Below are positions 60,164-64,000 of a DNA stretch of 64,000 nucleotides, one piece after another. The notes under the pieces are model-generated. The model saw only the letters and a program-made list of their open reading frames with translations, did no database searches and was not told where the DNA came from. The position numbers and the translations under genes were made by a program. The stretch's first letter is position 1, and each line of letters begins with the position of its first letter. The stretch is from Aldehydirespirator sp965117015. GTDB taxonomy: Bacteria; Actinomycetota; Acidimicrobiia; Acidimicrobiales; Aldehydirespiratoraceae. Where the stretch lies: positions 2,976,001 to 3,040,000 of the forward strand of contig OZ220747.1 in the NCBI GenBank assembly GCA_965117015.1, given 5' to 3'.

Positions 60164-61339
60164 ATGATCGTCTTCATGTATCCGGGACAGGGGTCCCAGC
60201 AGCCCGCCATGGGCGAGCCCTGGACCGATCATCCCTCCTGGGAGCTGGTGGCGGAGGCGTCGGCGGCCTCCGACCGGGACGTCGCCCGCCTGCTGCTCAC
60301 CGCCGGCTCCGAGGAGCTGACCCAGACCCGCAACAGCCAGCTGTCCACGTTCGTCATGTCCATGGTCGTGCTCGACGCGGTGACCCGGCTCGGCACCGAG
60401 GCCGCCGGCCACGCCGGCCACAGCCTCGGCGAGTACTCGGCGCTGACCGCGTCGGGCGTGCTCGACTTCGGCGACGCAGTGGCGCTGGTGGCCGAGCGGG
60501 GCGACGCCATGCAAGCTGCGGCCGAGGAGCGCGAGGGCACCATGGCGGCTGTTCTGGGCCTCGATGACGACGATGTGCTGATTGCCTGCAACCGCTCCCC
60601 CGGCGAGGTGTGGCTGGCCAACCACAACGCCCCCGGCCAGGCGGTGATCGCCGGGACTCCCGAAGCCATCGAAACCGCCGCCGGCATAGCCCGCGAACTC
60701 GGCGCCAAACGGGTCATGCCTCTACAGGTTGGCGGCGCCTTCCACACTCCGTTCATGGCGCCGGCACGCGACCGGCTCACCAAGGCCATCGACCGCACCG
60801 AGTTCCGCGACCCCGAGGGAACGGTGGTCGCCAACGTCGACGCGGCCGCCCACAACCGGGGATCCGACTGGCCCGACCTGCTCAAGGCCCAACTCACCAG
60901 CCCGGTGCGCTGGCGCCAGACGCTGACCTCTCTCAGCGACGCCGGGTTCACCACCTACGTCGAGCTCGGTCCGGGAGAGGTCCTGGGCCGCCTCGCCAAG
61001 CGCACTCTCAAGGGGACACGGCCGCTGTCGGTGGCCGTGCCCGACGATCTGGACATCCTCCTGGAGGCGCTGGCCGCCTCCCCGGTCCGGTCCACGGCCC
61101 CCCTGGAGGGAGAGCACCTGTTCGCCACCGAACGGCTCGTGGTGAGCCCCGCTGCCGGCATCTTCCACGCCAGCGACGAGGTCGGCGCCGGTGCGGTGGT
61201 CGGCGTCGGTCATCTCGTCGGCCGCGTCGGCGACCACGAGGTCCGCAGCCCCTTCGCCGGAGAACTCATGGGCGTTCTGGCCCTGGACGGCGAGCGGGTG
61301 ACGGCCAGCCAGCCGATCGCCTGGCTGAGGACGAACTGA
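60164..61339 (+). CDS. fabD: Malonyl-CoA:ACP transacylase with C-terminal lipoyl/biotinyl-like domain
   Basis: 391 aa against about 305 for usual FabD. The transacylase part is intact: YPGQGSQQP, AGHAGHSLGEYSALTA with nucleophile Ser, and VGGAFHTPFMAPARD with the His. After about residue 305 an extra 80-residue module ends in VRSPFAGELMGVLALDGERV, then TASQPIAWL, which follows the biotinyl/lipoyl hammerhead pattern. The lysine-bearing MKM or DKA loop is missing, so it should not be biotinylated or lipoylated. FabD loads malonyl onto ACP; the fused domain may aid docking. Confidence 0.9.
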   Translation: MIVFMYPGQGSQQPAMGEPWTDHPSWELVAEASAASDRDVARLLLTAGSEELTQTRNSQLSTFVMSMVVLDAVTRLGTEAAGHAGHSLGEYSALTASGVLDFGDAVALVAERGDAMQAAAEEREGTMAAVLGLDDDDVLIACNRSPGEVWLANHNAPGQAVIAGTPEAIETAAGIARELGAKRVMPLQVGGAFHTPFMAPARDRLTKAIDRTEFRDPEGTVVANVDAAAHNRGSDWPDLLKAQLTSPVRWRQTLTSLSDAGFTTYVELGPGEVLGRLAKRTLKGTRPLSVAVPDDLDILLEALAASPVRSTAPLEGEHLFATERLVVSPAAGIFHASDEVGAGAVVGVGHLVGRVGDHEVRSPFAGELMGVLALDGERVTASQPIAWLRTN

Positions 61340-61373
61340 TGGTATTGACTAGGGGTTCCGCAGGGGGGTCTTG

Positions 61374-62294
61374 ATGGGCGCAACAGTCATCGGCATTGGA
61401 ACATCACTGCCGGAGAAGGTCCTCACCAACGACGATCTGGCCGCAATGATGGACACCAGCGACGAGTGGATCCGGGAGCGCACCGGGATCCGCGAGCGCC
61501 GCATCGGCCTGCCCACGTCCACAATGGGCATCGAGTCCGGCCGGGCCGCTATGGAGATGGCCGGCGTAGAGCCCGCCGATATCGACCTGATGATCCTGGC
61601 CACCACCACCCCAGACCAGCGCGTGCCCGGGACCTCGGCGGTGATCCACGCCGAGTTGGGACTCGGCTGCGGCGCGTTCGACCTGAACGCGGCCTGCGCC
61701 GGCTTCACCTACGGGTTCGTCACCGCCAACGCGATGATCGACGCTGCGGGCGGTCCCGAGCGGGTGCTGCTCATCGGCGCCGACTCCCTGTCGCCCCTTA
61801 CCGACTGGTCCGACAGGGGTACAGCCATCCTGTTCGCCGACGGCGGCGGGTCTGTCGTCCTCGAGCGTACGGACCGTTCCACGCTGCTGGGGTGGGATCT
61901 GGGCGCTGACGGCAACCACCGCCGGCTGCTGATGGGCGATCACGACTCCTTCATCACGATGGAGGGCCGCGATGTGTTCAAGGTGGCGGTCCGGGCCGTG
62001 TCGGACTCGGTGCTGACTGCCTTGGAGCGGGCGGGCGTCACCCCCGAAGAGGTCGATGTGCTGCTCCCCCACCAGGCCAACATCAGGATCATCGAGGCCA
62101 TATGCAAGCGCAGCGGCATCGACTTCGCCAAGAGTCACAACGTCATCGACCACACCGGCAACAACTGCGCGGCCACTATCCCGCTCTCGATGGCGAAGGC
62201 CCACGCCGACGGGGCTTTGGAGCCTGGAGCGATCGTGGTGATGACCGGTTTCGGGGCGGGCATGACCTGGGCGTCCACGGTGGTCCGCTGGTAA
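61374..62294 (+). CDS. fabH: Beta-ketoacyl-ACP synthase III
   Basis: 306 aa from ATG 61374; a TTG one codon earlier is in frame. Catalytic residues: FDLNAACAGFTYGFV (Cys), LLPHQANIRII (His) and VIDHTGNNCAA (Asn). The C-terminal GFGAGMTWASTVVRW is conserved. It condenses acetyl- or branched acyl-CoA with malonyl-ACP to start the chain. Slightly short but complete. Confidence 0.95.
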   Translation: MGATVIGIGTSLPEKVLTNDDLAAMMDTSDEWIRERTGIRERRIGLPTSTMGIESGRAAMEMAGVEPADIDLMILATTTPDQRVPGTSAVIHAELGLGCGAFDLNAACAGFTYGFVTANAMIDAAGGPERVLLIGADSLSPLTDWSDRGTAILFADGGGSVVLERTDRSTLLGWDLGADGNHRRLLMGDHDSFITMEGRDVFKVAVRAVSDSVLTALERAGVTPEEVDVLLPHQANIRIIEAICKRSGIDFAKSHNVIDHTGNNCAATIPLSMAKAHADGALEPGAIVVMTGFGAGMTWASTVVRW

Positions 62295-62298
62295 CGGT

Positions 62299-63048
62299 GT
62301 GAGCGTCGGAGGCGACGGGGGCGACGGACCCGGCCCCGGGCGAGTAGCGCTAGTCACCGGCGGCAACCGGGGCATCGGGCTGGCCATCGCCCGCCGGCTG
62401 AGCCGGGCCGGGCACCGCGTGGCCGTCACCTATCGCAGCGAGCCGCCGGCTGACGCAGAGGCGAACAACCTGACGTGCGTCCGCTGCGACGTCACCGACC
62501 CCGAGTCGGTCGCAGCCGCCCTGGCCTCTGTTACCGAGCGGCTCGGGGCTCCCGAGATCGTCGTCTGCAACGCCGGCATCACCCGCGACGGGCTGGTGCT
62601 GCGGATGTCGGAGGAGGACTTCGGCGCGGTGGTCGACGCCAACCTCACCGGCAGTTTCCGGGTGGCCAAGCAGGCTGTGAGGGCCATGGTGAGGGGCCGC
62701 TGGGGACGCATCGTGCTCATCTCGTCGGTGTCGGGCATCGGTGGCCAGGCCGGCCAGGCCAACTACTCGGCCTCCAAGGCCGGGCTGATCGGCCTGGCCC
62801 GGTCATTGGCCAAGGAGTTCGCCTCCCGCAACGTCACCGTGAACGTGATCGCCCCCGGCGCGGTCGGCACCGACATGCTGGCCGCTTTGAACGAAGACCA
62901 GCTCGACGCCATCGTGTCGCGGGTGCCGCTGGGCCGGGTTGGTGAAGCCGACGAGATTGCCGCCGCGGTCGAGTTCCTCGCGTCGGAGGACGCGAGCTAC
63001 GTCACCGGTATCGTTCTTGCGGTGGACGGCGGCCTCTCGATGGGCTGA
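62299..63048 (+). CDS. fabG: 3-Oxoacyl-ACP reductase
   Basis: 249 aa from GTG 62299, 4 bases after fabH. ALVTGGNRGIGLAIARRLSR, VVCNAGITRDGLVLRM, the ISSVSG/YSASK catalytic set and VTGIVLAVDGGLSMG identify it. The N-terminal GGDGGDGPGP is a short Gly-rich extension. It reduces 3-oxoacyl-ACP with NADPH. Confidence 0.93.
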   Translation: MSVGGDGGDGPGPGRVALVTGGNRGIGLAIARRLSRAGHRVAVTYRSEPPADAEANNLTCVRCDVTDPESVAAALASVTERLGAPEIVVCNAGITRDGLVLRMSEEDFGAVVDANLTGSFRVAKQAVRAMVRGRWGRIVLISSVSGIGGQAGQANYSASKAGLIGLARSLAKEFASRNVTVNVIAPGAVGTDMLAALNEDQLDAIVSRVPLGRVGEADEIAAAVEFLASEDASYVTGIVLAVDGGLSMG

Positions 63049-63114
63049 GGCGCCGTGGAAGCTACACCGGCCCGACCGGACCCTGTCGCAAGCTAGGAAT
63101 GGAAGGAAGAAGTC

Positions 63115-63351
63115 GTGAGTGACGAGAACTTCGAGCGTTTCAGGCAGTGCACCGTGGAGGTGCTGTCGGTCGACGCGGCCGACGTGGTGCCGGAGGCAGA
63201 CTTCGCTGACGATCTCGATGCTGACAGTCTCGACATCGTCGAGTTGGTGATGGCCCTCGAGGAAGAGTTCGACGTGAACGTCGACGAGGAGGAGCTGGAG
63301 GGCGTCGCCACCGTCGCCGAAGCCTTCGAGCTGGTCACCTCGAAGCTCTGA
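63115..63351 (+). CDS. acpP: Acyl carrier protein
   Basis: 78 aa, strongly acidic. DLDADSLDIVELVMALEEEF contains the DSL serine that carries phosphopantetheine. GTG start with AAGGAAG upstream. Position between fabG and fabF is standard. Confidence 0.96.
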   Translation: MSDENFERFRQCTVEVLSVDAADVVPEADFADDLDADSLDIVELVMALEEEFDVNVDEEELEGVATVAEAFELVTSKL

Positions 63352-63384
63352 CGAGGTTCCCGGATCGATGACGTTCACGCTCTG

Positions 63385-64000
63385 ATGAGCAGGCCCGATC
63401 GCAGGCGGGTGGCGGTCACCGGCCTCGGCGTAGTTTCAGCGGCCGGCATCGGCACAGAGGCGTACTTCCAGGGGCTGTGCAGCCCCGCGCCCGTGGGTGA
63501 GCGCCGCGTCACCGGCTTCGACCCCATCGACCACTTCGACAGCCCCAAGGAGGCGCGGCGGTCCGACCCGTACACGCAGTTCCTGGTGGCGGCCGCGGAC
63601 CAGGCCCTGGCCCAGGCCGGCGATATCGAGGCCGATCCCACTCGTTGCGGTGCCATGATCGGCACCGGTGTGGGCGGGATCACCACGCTGGAGCGGCAGA
63701 TCGGCGTGCTCCACGAGAAGGGGGCCCGCCGGGTGTCGCCGTTCCTGGTGCCGATGATGATGGCCAACGCCGGAGGCGCGACCCTGTCGATGCGCTACGG
63801 CTGGATGGGCCCGTCGGAGAATGTGGTCACCGCGTGCGCCGCCGGGACCCACGCGGTGGGCAACGCGGCCCGCCTCATCGCCGACGGCCGCTGCGACGCC
63901 GTGCTGGCCGGCGGCACCGAGGCGCCGTTCACTCCGGCCGCGGTGGCCGGATTCACCAACATGACCGCCCTGTCATCGAGCGGCGTCAGCCGCCCGTTCG
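63385..64000 (+). CDS. fabF: Beta-ketoacyl-ACP synthase II, partial (3' end off window)
   Basis: The first 205 codons from ATG 63385. RRVAVTGLGVVSAAGIG opens the thiolase fold, RCGAMIGTGVGGITTLE follows, and VVTACAAGTHAVGNAARLI holds the catalytic Cys. The C-terminal His pair is beyond the window edge. It elongates acyl-ACP and is the usual partner of acpP. Start is 33 bases after acpP; a nearer ATG at 63368 closes after four codons. Confidence 0.95.
   Translation, partial: MSRPDRRRVAVTGLGVVSAAGIGTEAYFQGLCSPAPVGERRVTGFDPIDHFDSPKEARRSDPYTQFLVAAADQALAQAGDIEADPTRCGAMIGTGVGGITTLERQIGVLHEKGARRVSPFLVPMMMANAGGATLSMRYGWMGPSENVVTACAAGTHAVGNAARLIADGRCDAVLAGGTEAPFTPAAVAGFTNMTALSSSGVSRPF

Overview
The window is dense, high-GC bacterial chromosome. 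It carries class II tRNA-Leu genes, an F420-type reductase, ANTAR and PP2C regulators, a 13E12/HNH protein, split fab genes and many leaderless promoters, which together indicate an actinobacterium. An Acidimicrobiia-like marine or host-associated lineage is my best inference. Support for that comes from organosulfur and phytanoyl-CoA-dioxygenase-type genes and a protocatechuate 4,5-cleavage cluster. No 16S is present, so the taxonomy is unproven. No gene-free stretch exceeds 300 bases.

Layout. 1-6.6 kb: a partial lipoprotein, an arylsulfatase/F420 reductase/DMSP-lyase-like cupin set, an AhpD-family gene with an in-frame UGA plus SECIS-like hairpin, a DUF4242 gene, a MazEF-like module, and a PhyH/cupin pair. 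6.7-20.7 kb: one tightly overlapping 13-gene operon. It encodes a LacI repressor, HisD-like dehydrogenase, SDR, double cupin, hydrolase, sugar-type ABC importer, MetE-like protein and three NTF2/SnoaL-like proteins. Paired operators lie in front of lacI; the substrate is unknown. 20.8-23.1 kb: zinc handling (ZnuA with a huge His/Asp loop, a Zur box, a Zur-like remnant, a CDF exporter) and tRNA-Leu(GAG). 23.2-25.5 kb: small genes and two tandem methyltransferases.

25.5-48 kb is a housekeeping block on the minus strand: secG, tpiA, pgk, gap, rapZ, then an inserted amino-acid/hydantoin-type cassette (oxidase, HyuA-HyuB fusion, SDR), uvrC, uvrA (with a LexA box), PP2C, a 13E12 HNH protein, uvrB, coaE and rpsA. 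whiA and yvcK, usual partners of rapZ, are absent from between rapZ and gap.

48-60 kb: protocatechuate meta-cleavage genes (ligA, ligB, ligI and divergent ligK), polA, an ANTAR regulator, a HicA-like two-gene module with a palindromic operator, a Gfo/Idh oxidoreductase, pobA (which makes protocatechuate for LigAB), an alkylsulfatase and tRNA-Leu(CAA). 60-64 kb: fatty-acid synthesis operon fabD-fabH-fabG-acpP-fabF, in which FabD has an extra C-terminal lipoyl/biotinyl-like domain.

The most notable observations are the candidate selenocysteine AhpD-like protein, the uncharacterised LacI operon, the FabD fusion, and the CTG-initiated coaE.
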